From Porphyrobacter sp. (lineage in GTDB: Bacteria; Pseudomonadota; Alphaproteobacteria; Sphingomonadales; Sphingomonadaceae): a DNA stretch of 64,000 nt. The DNA lies in the NCBI GenBank assembly GCA_016125555.1, contig WGLN01000011.1, positions 310,001 to 374,000 on the forward strand, read 5' to 3'. A program made the position numbers and the translations under genes. Within the stretch, counting starts at the first letter, position 1. Each line of letters begins with the position of its first letter. The notes beneath the pieces are model-generated. The model saw only the letters and a program-made list of their open reading frames with translations, searched no databases and was not told where the DNA came from. Below are positions 53,697-62,762 of this stretch, piece by piece.

Positions 53697-54712
53697 GATG
53701 GCCCGCCGCCCTGCTGCTTGCGGCCTGCGCCACGCTCGGCGGCGCGATGGCCGATGCGCGGCTGGTCGCCCCGAGGATTTCGGACGAGGCGATCACCGGT
53801 AAGGAGTTCGCGGCGAAGCTTTCGGACTACGGTTTCTTCATCCATCCCGAGGCGCAGGTGCCCAACCTCGGCGTCCAACCCTATGCGCTCAACACCCCGC
53901 TGTGGTCGGACGGGGCGGAGAAATTGCGCTTCATCTACCTGCCCGAAGGCACGCGGCTGACTGCTGACGGCGAGGGCCTGCTGCAATTCCCGGTGGGCAG
54001 CGCGATCATCAAGACCTTCGCCTTCGGCAAGGGCGAGGCGCGGCGGCTGATCGAGACCCGCGTTCTGCTTCACCGTGCCGAGGGATGGGTCGCGCTGCCC
54101 TATCGCTGGAACGCCGAGCAGACCGATGCGACCCTCGCGCTGGCGGGCGCGCGGGTCGATCTCGTCACGCCCGCGGGCGAGGCCATTTCCTATGCCATTC
54201 CCAACAAGAACCAGTGCAAGTCCTGCCATTCCAAGGACGGCGCGGTGATCCCGATCGGGCCGAAGGCGCGCAATCTTTCCGCCGCGTGGCTCGCAGGCAT
54301 GGTGGAGGCCGGGCGGCTCGACCGCGTGCCGCAAGGGGCGGGCAGCCTGCCGGTCTGGTCCGCGCGCGAGCCATCGGACCCGGCAGCGCCGCTTGCCCGC
54401 GCTTATCTCGACGCCAACTGCGCCCACTGCCACCAGCCGGGCGGGGCTGCGTCCAATTCGGGGCTGGACCTGCGCTGGGAGCAGCATGACCCCCACGCCT
54501 ACGGCATCCTGAAGCGTCCCGTCGCCGCCGGACGCGGGGCGGGGAAGATGGACTTCGCGATCCTTCCGGGCCATCCCGAGGCTTCGATCCTCCTCTACCG
54601 GATGGACAGCGCCGAAACCGGCATCGCGATGCCCGAACTCGGCAAGGCGAGCGTGGATCACGAGGGCGTGGCGGTGGTGCGGCGCTGGATTGCGGAGATG
54701 CAAGCACGATGA
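53693..54712 (+). CDS. Secreted di-haem c-type cytochrome (SO2930 family)
   Basis: 339 residues with signal peptide. Two haem c sites: CKSCH near residue 178 and CAHCH near 243. The TPLWSDGAEKLRFIYLPEGTRL block before them and the PGHPEASILLYRMDS block after are typical of this group. GTG 53693 overlaps the beta-helix stop as GTGA, and its stop overlaps the hydrolase ATG. It probably carries or uses electrons in the periplasm; reaction unknown. Confidence 0.88.
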   Translation: MRWPAALLLAACATLGGAMADARLVAPRISDEAITGKEFAAKLSDYGFFIHPEAQVPNLGVQPYALNTPLWSDGAEKLRFIYLPEGTRLTADGEGLLQFPVGSAIIKTFAFGKGEARRLIETRVLLHRAEGWVALPYRWNAEQTDATLALAGARVDLVTPAGEAISYAIPNKNQCKSCHSKDGAVIPIGPKARNLSAAWLAGMVEAGRLDRVPQGAGSLPVWSAREPSDPAAPLARAYLDANCAHCHQPGGAASNSGLDLRWEQHDPHAYGILKRPVAAGRGAGKMDFAILPGHPEASILLYRMDSAETGIAMPELGKASVDHEGVAVVRRWIAEMQAR

Positions 54713-55689
54713 AATGGGTTCTTCGCGGCGCGCTGGGCGTGCTGGCGCTGCTGGTGGTCGCCTTCCTGATCTTCCGCACCCCCGATACCGATCCGGCGGC
54801 AATGCGCGCCAAGTACGGCGGCCCGCCCTCGCAATTCGTCGCGATCGGCGACGGCGTGACCGTCCACCTGCGCGACGAGGGGCCCCGCGACGCGCCGGTC
54901 ATCATGCTCCTGCACGGCTCCAACGCCGATCTGCACACCTGGGACCCGTGGGTCCGCGCGCTGAAGGCGCGTTACCGGGTGGTCCGCTTCGACCAGGTCG
55001 GCCACGGCCTGACCGGCCCCGATCCGGATGACGATTACAGCCGCGACAATTACGTCGAGGACATCCGCGAGGTCGCCGACAAGCTCGGCCTCGGGAGGTT
55101 CGTGCTCGGCGGCAATTCGATGGGCGGCAAGCACGCGCTCGCCTTCGCGGCGCGCTATCCCGAGCGGCTCACGGGACTGGTGCTGGTCGACGGCAGCGGC
55201 GGGCCGATGCTCGACCAGCCGAAGGACGACAAGAAGGACAGCGGCAATATCGGCTTCACCATCGCCCGGATGCCGGGGATCAACCTGCTGGTCGAACAGG
55301 TGACGCCGCGCTTCCTAATCAGGCAGAGCCTCGAGGAGACCGTGTCGAACAAGGCGGTGGCGAGCGAGGCGGCGGTGGACCGCTATTGGGAACTGCTGCG
55401 CTATCCCGGCAACCGCCGCGCGACGCTCAAGCGTTTCTCGCTGCCCTACGATCCGCTGCCCGAGGCGGACATCGCCAAGGTTGCCACGCCCACGCTGATC
55501 CTGTGGGGCGAGGAGGACCGGCTGATCCCGGTCGCGGCCGGACGCTGGCTCGACAAGGTCATGCCGAAAAGCACACTGGTGGTCTATCCCGGCATCGGCC
55601 ACCTGCCGCAGGAGGAGGCGGTCTCGGCGACGCTCGGCGATCTCGAACCCTGGCTGGCGCGCCTGACCGACGATCCGCCCGCCCGATAA
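54709..55689 (+). CDS. Membrane-anchored alpha/beta hydrolase
   Basis: 326 residues: N-terminal membrane anchor (about 4-24), then an alpha/beta hydrolase fold with HGSNADLHTW (oxyanion), GNSMGG (nucleophile Ser), EEDRLIP (acid) and PGIGHLPQEE (His). The active site is probably on the periplasmic side. Its ATG overlaps the cytochrome stop (ATGA), so beta-helix, cytochrome and hydrolase form a three-gene operon. Substrate unknown. Confidence 0.9.
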   Translation: MKWVLRGALGVLALLVVAFLIFRTPDTDPAAMRAKYGGPPSQFVAIGDGVTVHLRDEGPRDAPVIMLLHGSNADLHTWDPWVRALKARYRVVRFDQVGHGLTGPDPDDDYSRDNYVEDIREVADKLGLGRFVLGGNSMGGKHALAFAARYPERLTGLVLVDGSGGPMLDQPKDDKKDSGNIGFTIARMPGINLLVEQVTPRFLIRQSLEETVSNKAVASEAAVDRYWELLRYPGNRRATLKRFSLPYDPLPEADIAKVATPTLILWGEEDRLIPVAAGRWLDKVMPKSTLVVYPGIGHLPQEEAVSATLGDLEPWLARLTDDPPAR

Positions 55690-55779
55690 GACGCCCCGCA
55701 TCGGCGACCTATGGACGCGAGGAACGCTTCCTCGCTACATCCGTTCGCCGGTGCACACAAAAATTTAAGGGGCCTGCCT

Positions 55780-56484
55780 TTGCGCAAACTGGGGATCATC
55801 GGCGGCATGAGCTGGGTGTCGACGGCATCCTATTACGACCGCATCAACCGCATCGTCCAGAAACGCGCCGCACCGATGGCCAGTGCACCGCTGCTGATCG
55901 AGAGCCTCGATTTCTGCCAGCTCTACGCCCTCGTCGAGGAACGCGACTGGCAGCGCGCGGCGAGCGTGCTGATCGACAGCGCGCGCCGGCTGGAAGGGGC
56001 GGGGGCCGAAGGGCTGATCATCGGCGCCAATTCGATGCACCGCCTCTACGACGATGTCGCGGCGAACGTCTCGATCCCGATCCTGCACATCGCCGAATAT
56101 GTCGGCATGGCGATCAAGCGCGCCGGGCACCGCAATGCCGCACTGATCGGCACCCGCAACGTGATGACCGAAAGCTTCTACCGCAAGCGGCTGGTCGCCC
56201 ACGGCATCGAGCTGCTGCCGCCCAACATGGACTTCGTCGAGATGCTCGAGAAGATCATCTACGACGAGCTGATGGTCGGCAAGGTCACGCGCGAGGCGCA
56301 GCGCACCATGAAGACGATCATCACCAGCAAGGCGCAGGAGGGGGCCGAGGCGATCGTGCTCGCCTGCACCGAGCTCGATCTTGTCGTCGACGTCAATGCC
56401 AATGTCCTGCCGGTCTTCGACAGCACCCGGATTCACTGCGAAGCCGCCGCCAACTGGATTCTCGAACAGGAAGACGTGCATTAG
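55780..56484 (+). CDS. Aspartate/glutamate racemase family protein
   Basis: 234 residues. TTG 55780 is the start: AAGGGG lies eight bases before it and the product begins MRKLGIIGGMSW, the family N-terminus. The second catalytic Cys is in VLACTELDL. The first-cysteine position reads IIGANSMHRLY, without Cys, as in the broad-range YgeA type where Thr replaces it. So either a racemase with relaxed specificity or a related isomerase. Single gene; 305 bases to dgt. Confidence 0.85.
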   Translation: MRKLGIIGGMSWVSTASYYDRINRIVQKRAAPMASAPLLIESLDFCQLYALVEERDWQRAASVLIDSARRLEGAGAEGLIIGANSMHRLYDDVAANVSIPILHIAEYVGMAIKRAGHRNAALIGTRNVMTESFYRKRLVAHGIELLPPNMDFVEMLEKIIYDELMVGKVTREAQRTMKTIITSKAQEGAEAIVLACTELDLVVDVNANVLPVFDSTRIHCEAAANWILEQEDVH

Positions 56485-56636
56485 TCTCCGCTTCGTCTCC
56501 AAATCGCAACAGTTCGGCGCAGGCAGAGCTTGCAAGGGATGCAACATCGCCCGCGCGGCCCTAGAGGCCGGGACGGAATATGCCAAAACACGAAGTTTGG
56601 CAGGTTCCGGGTCTTTCGGGTCGCACCGATTGGCCC

Positions 56637-56682
56637 ATGGGGCCGCTCTCCTTCCCCCCCAATCACCGGGGAGCGGCCCCAT
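56637..56682. terminator. Strong hairpin in the racemase-dgt gap
   Basis: Perfect 12-bp arms ATGGGGCCGCTC (56637-56648) and GAGCGGCCCCAT (56671-56682), with a C-rich 22-base loop. No T-run follows. The gap 56485-56789 (305 bases) holds nothing else recognisable besides a small CCAAAAC-ACGA-AGTTTGG imperfect repeat near 56583. Confidence 0.6.
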
Positions 56683-56789
56683 AATTCGCCCGGCCCGGCG
56701 ACAGGCGCGGCAGTTTCCCGAGGATTTGCGTCATGTTCCGGTGCTGTTCCGGTTGAGCCGCCGCTCGCGCTGACCTAATCGCTGCTGCC

Positions 56790-57956
56790 GTGACGACCCG
56801 CGCTCCCTATGCCGCCGACCCTGAGGCCCACGGGCCGCGCGAATGGGGCGTGGCAGTGCCCGGCGAGCGGCGCGGGCCGCGCAGCGCCTTCCAGCGCGAC
56901 CGCGACCGCATCGTCCACTCGATGAGCTTCCGGCGGCTGAAGTCCAAGACCCAGGTGTTCATCTCGCCCGAGGGCGACCATTACCGCACCCGCCTCACCC
57001 ACAGCCTCGAGGTCGCGCAGATCGGCCGGGTGATCGCCCGTGCGCTGGGCCTCGACGAGGATCTCACGGAGGCGCTGTGCCTCGCCCATGATCTCGGCCA
57101 CCCGCCTTTCGGCCATGCCGGGGAGGCGGCGCTGGGCGAGGCGATGGCGCGCCACGGCGGCTTCTGCCACAACGCACAGGCGCTGCGCACGGTGATGCGG
57201 CTCGAGTGCCCCTATCCCGAGCACGACGGGCTCAACCTCACCTGGGACCTGCTCGAAGGCCTCGCCAAGCACAACGGGCCGGTGATCGCCCCGAATTGGG
57301 CGCTCGCCGAACTCGACGCGGCCTTTCCGCTGATGCTCGGCACCTGGCCCTCGCTCGAAGCGCAGGTCGCCGCGGTCGCCGATGACATCGCCTATGACAA
57401 CCACGACATCGACGATGGCCTTCGCGCAGGGTTTCTCGAACTCGACGACCTGCTCACCCTCGATTTCGTCGCCGACCAGTGGCGCGCGGTGGAGCAGCGC
57501 TTCCCGCACGCCCCGCGCGACCGCTTGCTGCGCGAGCTGGTGCGCGACCAGATCGGGCTGATGGTCAACGACGTGCTCGAACACACCGCCGCGCAGGTGA
57601 AGGGCCTGCGTTCGGTCGCCGATGTGCGCGAGGCGGGGCGCCAGCTCGCCGGTTTCTCGCCCGCGATGGCGGCGCAGGAACGCCGGCTCAAGACCTTCAT
57701 GTATGACCGCCTCTACTATCATCCCGATCAGGTCGCCGCCGCCGAGCGCGCGCGCGACGTGGTCGCCCGGCTGTTCGCCGCCTATTCGCAGGACGCGCGG
57801 CTGATGCCCGAGGACTGGCAGGCGCGGCTGCCGAACAAGGAGCCGCAGCGCAGCCGCGTGATCGCCGATTTCATCGCCGGGATGAGCGACCGCTTCGCCA
57901 TACAGGCCTGCAGCGCGATCTATGGCGAGCGGCCTGCGGGGCTGGTCAATGTCTGA
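56790..57956 (+). CDS. dgt: Deoxyguanosinetriphosphate triphosphohydrolase-like protein
   Basis: 388 residues. Removes triphosphate from dNTPs to tune pools. The HD-domain metal site is present: RTRLTHSLEV (first His) and CLAHDLGHPPFGHAGE (His-Asp), DDIAYDNHDIDDG (last Asp). GTG 56790 gives the usual arrangement. The stop overlaps the start of the next gene by eight bases. Confidence 0.93.
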   Translation: MTTRAPYAADPEAHGPREWGVAVPGERRGPRSAFQRDRDRIVHSMSFRRLKSKTQVFISPEGDHYRTRLTHSLEVAQIGRVIARALGLDEDLTEALCLAHDLGHPPFGHAGEAALGEAMARHGGFCHNAQALRTVMRLECPYPEHDGLNLTWDLLEGLAKHNGPVIAPNWALAELDAAFPLMLGTWPSLEAQVAAVADDIAYDNHDIDDGLRAGFLELDDLLTLDFVADQWRAVEQRFPHAPRDRLLRELVRDQIGLMVNDVLEHTAAQVKGLRSVADVREAGRQLAGFSPAMAAQERRLKTFMYDRLYYHPDQVAAAERARDVVARLFAAYSQDARLMPEDWQARLPNKEPQRSRVIADFIAGMSDRFAIQACSAIYGERPAGLVNV

Positions 57957-58677
57957 GACGCCCCCCCATTCACAGGGCCCCCAACGCATCGCGCTGGTCG
58001 GCGCGACCGGGCTGGTCGGGCGGCAGGTGATCGCGGTCGCCAGCCGCGGCGAGGAGGCGCGGATCGTCGGCATCGCCCGGCGCGAGGCCCCGCTGCCGCC
58101 CGGCGCGCGAATGGAGATGTTCGTCGCCGATCCGTCGAAATGGGGCGAGGTGTTCGAGGCGGTGCGCCCGCGCGCGCTGATTTGCGCGCTCGGCACGACC
58201 TGGAAGAAGGCCGGCCGCGACGAGGCCGCGTTCCGCAGCGTCGATCACGACCTCGTGCTCGCCACCGCCCGCGCGGCGCGCGCGGCGGGCGTGCCGAACA
58301 TGGTGCTGGTCAGCGCCGCGGGGGCCGATGCGCGCTCCAAGACCTTCTACATGCGCGTGAAGGGCGAGACCGAGGAGGCGGTGTCGAAAATCGGCTTCAA
58401 GCGGCTCGACATCCTGCGCCCCGGCCTGCTGCGCGGGACGCGCGAGGATGACCTGCGGTTTGCCGAGCGCGCCGCGATCATCGCCGCGCCGCTGATCGAT
58501 CCGCTGCTGTCGGGTTCGTGGGAACGCTACCGCTCGATCGACGCCGCGCTGGTGGCCGAGGCCGCGCTCGGCCTCGCGCTGCGCCGCGCGGGCGGGCGCT
58601 TCACCCACGACAACGAGGCGATGCGCCGCGCCGCGCGCGACTGGCGGCGGGCGACCGAGACGGAGAGCGCGGAATGA
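57949..58677 (+). CDS. NAD(P)H-binding Rossmann protein (NmrA/HTATIP2-like)
   Basis: 242 residues. GATGLVGRQVI is the nucleotide-binding turn (about 18-28). Later DEAAFRSVDHDLVLATARAARAAGV and FYMRVKGETEEAV resemble the atypical SDR group of HTATIP2/NmrA proteins; catalytic YxxxK is changed to YMRVK. It may sense redox state or act as an oxidoreductase. It overlaps dgt and the following ABA4-like gene. Confidence 0.85.
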   Translation: MSETPPHSQGPQRIALVGATGLVGRQVIAVASRGEEARIVGIARREAPLPPGARMEMFVADPSKWGEVFEAVRPRALICALGTTWKKAGRDEAAFRSVDHDLVLATARAARAAGVPNMVLVSAAGADARSKTFYMRVKGETEEAVSKIGFKRLDILRPGLLRGTREDDLRFAERAAIIAAPLIDPLLSGSWERYRSIDAALVAEAALGLALRRAGGRFTHDNEAMRRAARDWRRATETESAE

Positions 58678-59126
58678 TCGACTGGGATGCGCTGTTCACC
58701 ATGGTCAACCTGCTCGCGCTGATCGCCTGGGTGGTGCTGATCCTGCTGCCGCGCTGGCCGGCGCTGCTTTCGGGCGTGCTCTACATGGGCGTGGGCCTGC
58801 TGTGTCTGATCTATGCGGTGACGATGATCGGGGTGCTGACCGGTCTGCTGCCCAATCCCGGCGGCGGAGGCGCGGACTTCACCAGCATTGCCGGCGTGCA
58901 GGCGATCTTCGCCACCAAGGCGGGCACCACGATCGGCTGGACGCATTACCTCGCCTTCGACCTGTTCGTCGGCCTGTGGATCGCGCGCGACGGCGATGCC
59001 AAGAACGTCTCGCGGCTGGTGCAGGCGCCGATCCTGCTCGCGACCTTCATGGCCGGCCCGCTCGGGCTCGGCCTGTGGCTGCTGCTGCGCGAGCCTGCCG
59101 CACGCAAACAGGGCCGGTTTCGCTAG
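58674..59126 (+). CDS. ABA4-like (DUF4281) membrane protein
   Basis: 150 residues, four membrane helices. The ATKAGTTIGWTHYLAFDLFVGLWIARD stretch is the hallmark of the ABA4-like/DUF4281 group, named for a plant neoxanthin-synthesis protein. A carotenoid link is possible in Erythrobacter-like organisms but unproven. Start overlaps the previous stop as ATGA. Confidence 0.87.
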   Translation: MIDWDALFTMVNLLALIAWVVLILLPRWPALLSGVLYMGVGLLCLIYAVTMIGVLTGLLPNPGGGGADFTSIAGVQAIFATKAGTTIGWTHYLAFDLFVGLWIARDGDAKNVSRLVQAPILLATFMAGPLGLGLWLLLREPAARKQGRFR

Positions 59127-59199
59127 ACCTTTCGCTAGACCCGCGCGCACCCATGCGCTTAATCTCTCCCCGACACGGCTTTTGGGAGAGAGCACGGCC

Positions 59200-60762
59200 A
59201 TGGCGCGCGATGCCTATCACGATTTTTCGACCTTCGACGAGATCCTGCATTTCTGGGCGAAGGAGCGGCCCGAAGGCCCGGCCTTCGACCAGGACGGGCG
59301 CGTCACCAGCTACGCCGAGGCCGACCGCCTGACGCGCCAGCTGATCGCGCTCTTGCAGTCGCGCGGCATCGCGGCGGGGGACCGGATCGCGTGGCTCGGC
59401 AAGAACCGCGACACCTATTTCCTCATCTACATCGCCGCGGCGCGTATGGGGGCGGTGATGGTGCCGATCGGCTGGCGCCTCGCCCCGCGCGAGATCGCCT
59501 ATATCCTTGGCGACACCGAGGCCAAGCTGCTGTTCGCCGATGCCGAGTTCGTCGCGACCGCGCACAAGGTCGCAGGTGAGGTTCCCGCAAATCCCGAGGT
59601 GATCGAGGCCGAGGCGGCGCGCGAGGCGGCGGGGGGCTTCGATCCGGCGGACTATACTCCGCCCGCCGCACACGACCCGGTCCTGCAGCTCTACACCAGC
59701 GGCACGACCGGCAATCCCAAGGGCGCGATGCTGTCGAACGCCAACCTGCTCGGCCTGCGCAAGCTCGGCAATGCGGCGGGGCTCGACTGGAACTTCTACG
59801 AGCCGGACGATTGCATGCTGGTCGCCATGCCCTGCGCGCATATCGGCGGCACGGGGCTGGTCAACATCGCCATCGCCAATGGTGTGCGCAGCCTCGTGCA
59901 GGCCGAGTTCTCGCCGGTCGGCGTGCTCGAGGCGATCGAGGCGGGGGCGACCCACATGTTCATCGTGCCGGCTGCCTTGCAGATGGTGGTGCAGCACCCG
60001 CGCGCCGCCACGACCGATTTCTCGAACCTCAAATACCTGATGTACGGCGCCGCGCCGATGCCGCTCGAACTGCTCAAGCAAGCGGTGCGCACCATGCCGA
60101 CCACGAAGTTCCTGCAGGCCTACGGCATGACCGAGACGAGTGGCACGATCTCGATCCTCCCGCCCGAGGACCACAGCCTCGAAGGCAACCGGCGGATGCG
60201 CTCGGCGGGCAAGGCCTGTCCGGGAGTGGAAATCGAAGTGCGCGGCCCCGACAACAATGAAGTGCCGCGCGGCGAAATCGGCGAGGTGTGCATCCTCTCG
60301 CCCTCGAACACGCAAGGCTACTGGAAGCTGCCGGAGGCTACCGCCCGGACCATCGACCCCGACGGCTGGCTCCACACCGGCGATGCCGGCGTGATGGACG
60401 AGGACGGCTATGTCTACATTCAGGACCGCATCAAGGACATGATCATCTCCGGTGGTGAGAACGTCTATCCGGCGGAAGTCGAAAGCGCGATCTACGGCCA
60501 CCCCGCGATCGCCGAGGTCGCGGTCATCGGCGTGCCGAGCGCACGCTGGGGCGAGGAGGTCAAGGCCTGCGTCGTCGCCAAGCCCGGTCACGTGGTGGAC
60601 GAGGCTGATGTCATCGCCTGGGCGCGCGAGCGGATCGCGGCCTTCAAGGCCCCCAAGAGCGTCGATGTCATTCCGGTGATGCCGCGCAATGCGAGCGGCA
60701 AGATCCTGCGCCGCGAGTTGCGCGCGCCCTATTGGGAAGGGCAGGAGCGGCAGGTCTCGTGA
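59200..60762 (+). CDS. Acyl-CoA synthetase (AMP-binding family)
   Basis: 520 residues of the ANL superfamily: P-loop-like YTSGTTGNPKGAM, the YGMTETSG motif, HTGDAG, and the hinge plus C-terminal lysine in PRNASGKILRREL. It activates a carboxylic acid with ATP and CoA; chain length unknown, medium/long-chain likely. ATG 59200 has GGGAGAG upstream. Its stop overlaps the GTG of the next gene (GTGA). Confidence 0.92.
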   Translation: MARDAYHDFSTFDEILHFWAKERPEGPAFDQDGRVTSYAEADRLTRQLIALLQSRGIAAGDRIAWLGKNRDTYFLIYIAAARMGAVMVPIGWRLAPREIAYILGDTEAKLLFADAEFVATAHKVAGEVPANPEVIEAEAAREAAGGFDPADYTPPAAHDPVLQLYTSGTTGNPKGAMLSNANLLGLRKLGNAAGLDWNFYEPDDCMLVAMPCAHIGGTGLVNIAIANGVRSLVQAEFSPVGVLEAIEAGATHMFIVPAALQMVVQHPRAATTDFSNLKYLMYGAAPMPLELLKQAVRTMPTTKFLQAYGMTETSGTISILPPEDHSLEGNRRMRSAGKACPGVEIEVRGPDNNEVPRGEIGEVCILSPSNTQGYWKLPEATARTIDPDGWLHTGDAGVMDEDGYVYIQDRIKDMIISGGENVYPAEVESAIYGHPAIAEVAVIGVPSARWGEEVKACVVAKPGHVVDEADVIAWARERIAAFKAPKSVDVIPVMPRNASGKILRRELRAPYWEGQERQVS

Positions 60763-61358
60763 AGCAGCACGCCCCCGCCACCCTGCGCAACCGCGAACCC
60801 ATCGCCGCAGTGCTGGCGCGCGAATTGCCCGCCTCCGGGACGGTGCTCGAGATCGCGGCGGGGACGGGGGAGCACGCGCTGTTCTTCGCCGAACGCTTCC
60901 CGGCGCTCGGGTGGCAACCGACCGACCCTTCGACCGAGGCGCTGGCCTCGATTGCGGCCTATCGCGCGGATTATCCGGGCGAAAATCTCGCCGCGCCGCT
61001 GCTGCTCGATGCGGCGGACCCGGACAGCTGGCCGGTCGCCTCCGCCGACGCCATCGTCTGCATCAACATGGTGCATATCAGTCCGTGGGAGGCGACGCTG
61101 GGCCTGTTCGCGGGCGCGGCGCGGGTGCTGAGCGTCGGCGGGGCGCCGCTGGTGCTCTACGGTCCCTATATCGAGGAGGGCGTCGATACCGCGCCGTCGA
61201 ACCGCGATTTCGATGCCAGCCTCAAGGCGCGCAACCCGCACTGGGGCTTGCGCAAGGCCGAAGCGCTCGATGCGCTCGCGGCGCAGCACGGCATGGCCCG
61301 CAGCGCGCGTCATGCGCTGCCGGCGAACAATATCGTGCTGGTTTACAGGAGGACCTAG
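60759..61358 (+). CDS. DUF938 SAM-dependent methyltransferase-like protein
   Basis: 199 residues, GTG start in the GTGA overlap with the acyl-CoA synthetase. VLEIAAGTGEHALFFAERFP is the SAM motif I, INMVHISPWEA and LYGPYIEEG typical of DUF938. The target is unknown. Its TAG stop shares a CTAG with the TAG stop of the convergent entericidin gene. Confidence 0.88.
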   Translation: MKQHAPATLRNREPIAAVLARELPASGTVLEIAAGTGEHALFFAERFPALGWQPTDPSTEALASIAAYRADYPGENLAAPLLLDAADPDSWPVASADAIVCINMVHISPWEATLGLFAGAARVLSVGGAPLVLYGPYIEEGVDTAPSNRDFDASLKARNPHWGLRKAEALDALAAQHGMARSARHALPANNIVLVYRRT

Positions 61359-61498
61359 TCGATCGCGCGCTTGCCGGCGCGGCCGACCGACTGGATGTCC
61401 TCGCCCACGCCTTCGACCGTGTTGCAGGCCGTGGTGAGGGCAAGGGCGGCGAGGACGGCGGCTGTCAGCAGGTTACGGGTCATCGTCGAGCGAATCAT
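61355..61498 (-). CDS. Entericidin-family small lipoprotein (first)
   Basis: 47 residues: signal with lipobox ALTTAC, then NTVEGVGEDIQSVGRAGKRAID, the entericidin A/B signature. An AAGGACC site precedes ATG 61498; an in-frame ATG at 61483 is an option. Entericidins are tiny envelope lipoproteins described as toxin/antidote-like in E. coli; the role here is not known. Paired with the gene at 61594. Confidence 0.85.
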   Translation of the reverse strand: MIRSTMTRNLLTAAVLAALALTTACNTVEGVGEDIQSVGRAGKRAID

Positions 61499-61593
61499 GG
61501 TCAGGTCCTTTCGGTCAATCGCGGAGGATCAACGCGCGAACCTGCATAGATATTCCTGACGATGGCGTGAAGCGCCGATCCTCGCCGCTGTGC

Positions 61594-61722
61594 TCAGAGT
61601 TCCTTTTCGACCGTGTTCGAGGCCGATTCGAGGTCTTCGCCGGCGCCTTCGACGGTGTTGCAGGCGGTCGTCAGCAGGACGGCGGCCCCGGTGGCGAGGA
61701 CGAGAATGGTCTTGCGGATCAT
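61594..61722 (-). CDS. Entericidin-family small lipoprotein (second)
   Basis: 42 residues: MIRKTILVLATGAAV start, lipobox LTTAC, then NTVEGAGEDLESASNTVEKEL. Very like the neighbour at 61355 up to GED, after which they diverge (basic tail there, acidic here). Strong AGGAG site before ATG 61722. The two genes are a tandem duplication on the minus strand. Confidence 0.88.
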   Translation of the reverse strand: MIRKTILVLATGAAVLLTTACNTVEGAGEDLESASNTVEKEL

Positions 61723-61785
61723 GGCATGCTCCTTTCCTGTGTGCATGGACAGGGCCAAGCGGGAGCCGGGCGGCGATGTTCCGTC

Positions 61786-62697
61786 TTATGCGGCAGGATG
61801 CGCGCGGGCGCGGGCGAGTTGCCGTTCGCGCCACGCGATCAGCAGCCCCGCGCCGATGATCAGCGGCGCGCCGAGCCACAGGCTGGCAGGTGCGGCGCGG
61901 TCGAACACCGCATAGCCGTAGAAGGTGGCCCACAGCAGGCTGGTGTAGTCCATCAGCAGGATCACCGCGGCCGATCCGAAGCGCAATGAGGTGGTGAGCA
62001 GCATCTGCGCGCCCGCCCCGATCAGCGCCATCGCAAGGATGATGCCCCAGGTGACGGGATCATGCGCGACGATGAAGAAGGGCAGGGCGATCGCGGCGAC
62101 GGGGGTGCTGAGGGCGGCGAACCAGAAGACGATGCTCCACGGGTTCTCGGTGGTGTTCAGGTCTTGGATCTGGAAGCTGATCAGCGCCACCATCAGCGGG
62201 GCGATCAGGCCGACGACCACCCCTGCCATGGTGACCCCCGCGTGCGGCGTGCCGCCCGGCTGCATCACCACCAGCACGCCCGCAAAGCCGACCACGACCG
62301 CGCCCCAGCGATAGGGACCGATCTTCTCGCGGAACAGGACCAGCGCGATCAGGACCGCGAAGATCGGCGCGGTGAAGCTGAGCGTTGTGGCTTCGGCAAG
62401 CGGCAGCAGCAGCACCGCGCCATAGGTGAACAGCATCCCCGCAAGGCCCATCGCCGCACGGCGCGCATGGGCGGGCAGGCGCTGCGTCCGGAGCAGCGCG
62501 AGCCTTCCGGTCAGCGTCAGCCCGGCGCCAAGCAGGACCGTGGTGATGAGCTGGCGCCAGAAGATCAGCTCGACCAGATGCGCGCCCCGCTCGCCCGCCA
62601 GCTTGACCAGCATCGCCATGGTGGCGAGCGCCGCCGCGGTGGCGAGCCGGACGGCGAGTGCGAGCAGCGGGCGGGGGCGGGCGATCGAGCCATCCAT
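61786..62697 (-). CDS. EamA/DMT-family membrane transporter
   Basis: 303 residues with ten hydrophobic segments in two five-helix halves, the drug/metabolite transporter fold. AEATTLSFTAPIFAVLIALVLF in the first half and SAAVILLMDYTSLLWATFYGYAVF in the second are the EamA repeat signatures. Substrate unknown; exporters of amino acids or metabolites are common. ATG 62697. Confidence 0.9.
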   Translation of the reverse strand: MDGSIARPRPLLALAVRLATAAALATMAMLVKLAGERGAHLVELIFWRQLITTVLLGAGLTLTGRLALLRTQRLPAHARRAAMGLAGMLFTYGAVLLLPLAEATTLSFTAPIFAVLIALVLFREKIGPYRWGAVVVGFAGVLVVMQPGGTPHAGVTMAGVVVGLIAPLMVALISFQIQDLNTTENPWSIVFWFAALSTPVAAIALPFFIVAHDPVTWGIILAMALIGAGAQMLLTTSLRFGSAAVILLMDYTSLLWATFYGYAVFDRAAPASLWLGAPLIIGAGLLIAWRERQLARARAHPAA

Positions 62698-62762
62698 CGC
62701 CTTGCCGCTTGGCCGAGCCCCGAGGATTGCGCAAGGGCGCGGAAAGCCTACATGGGCGCGCG

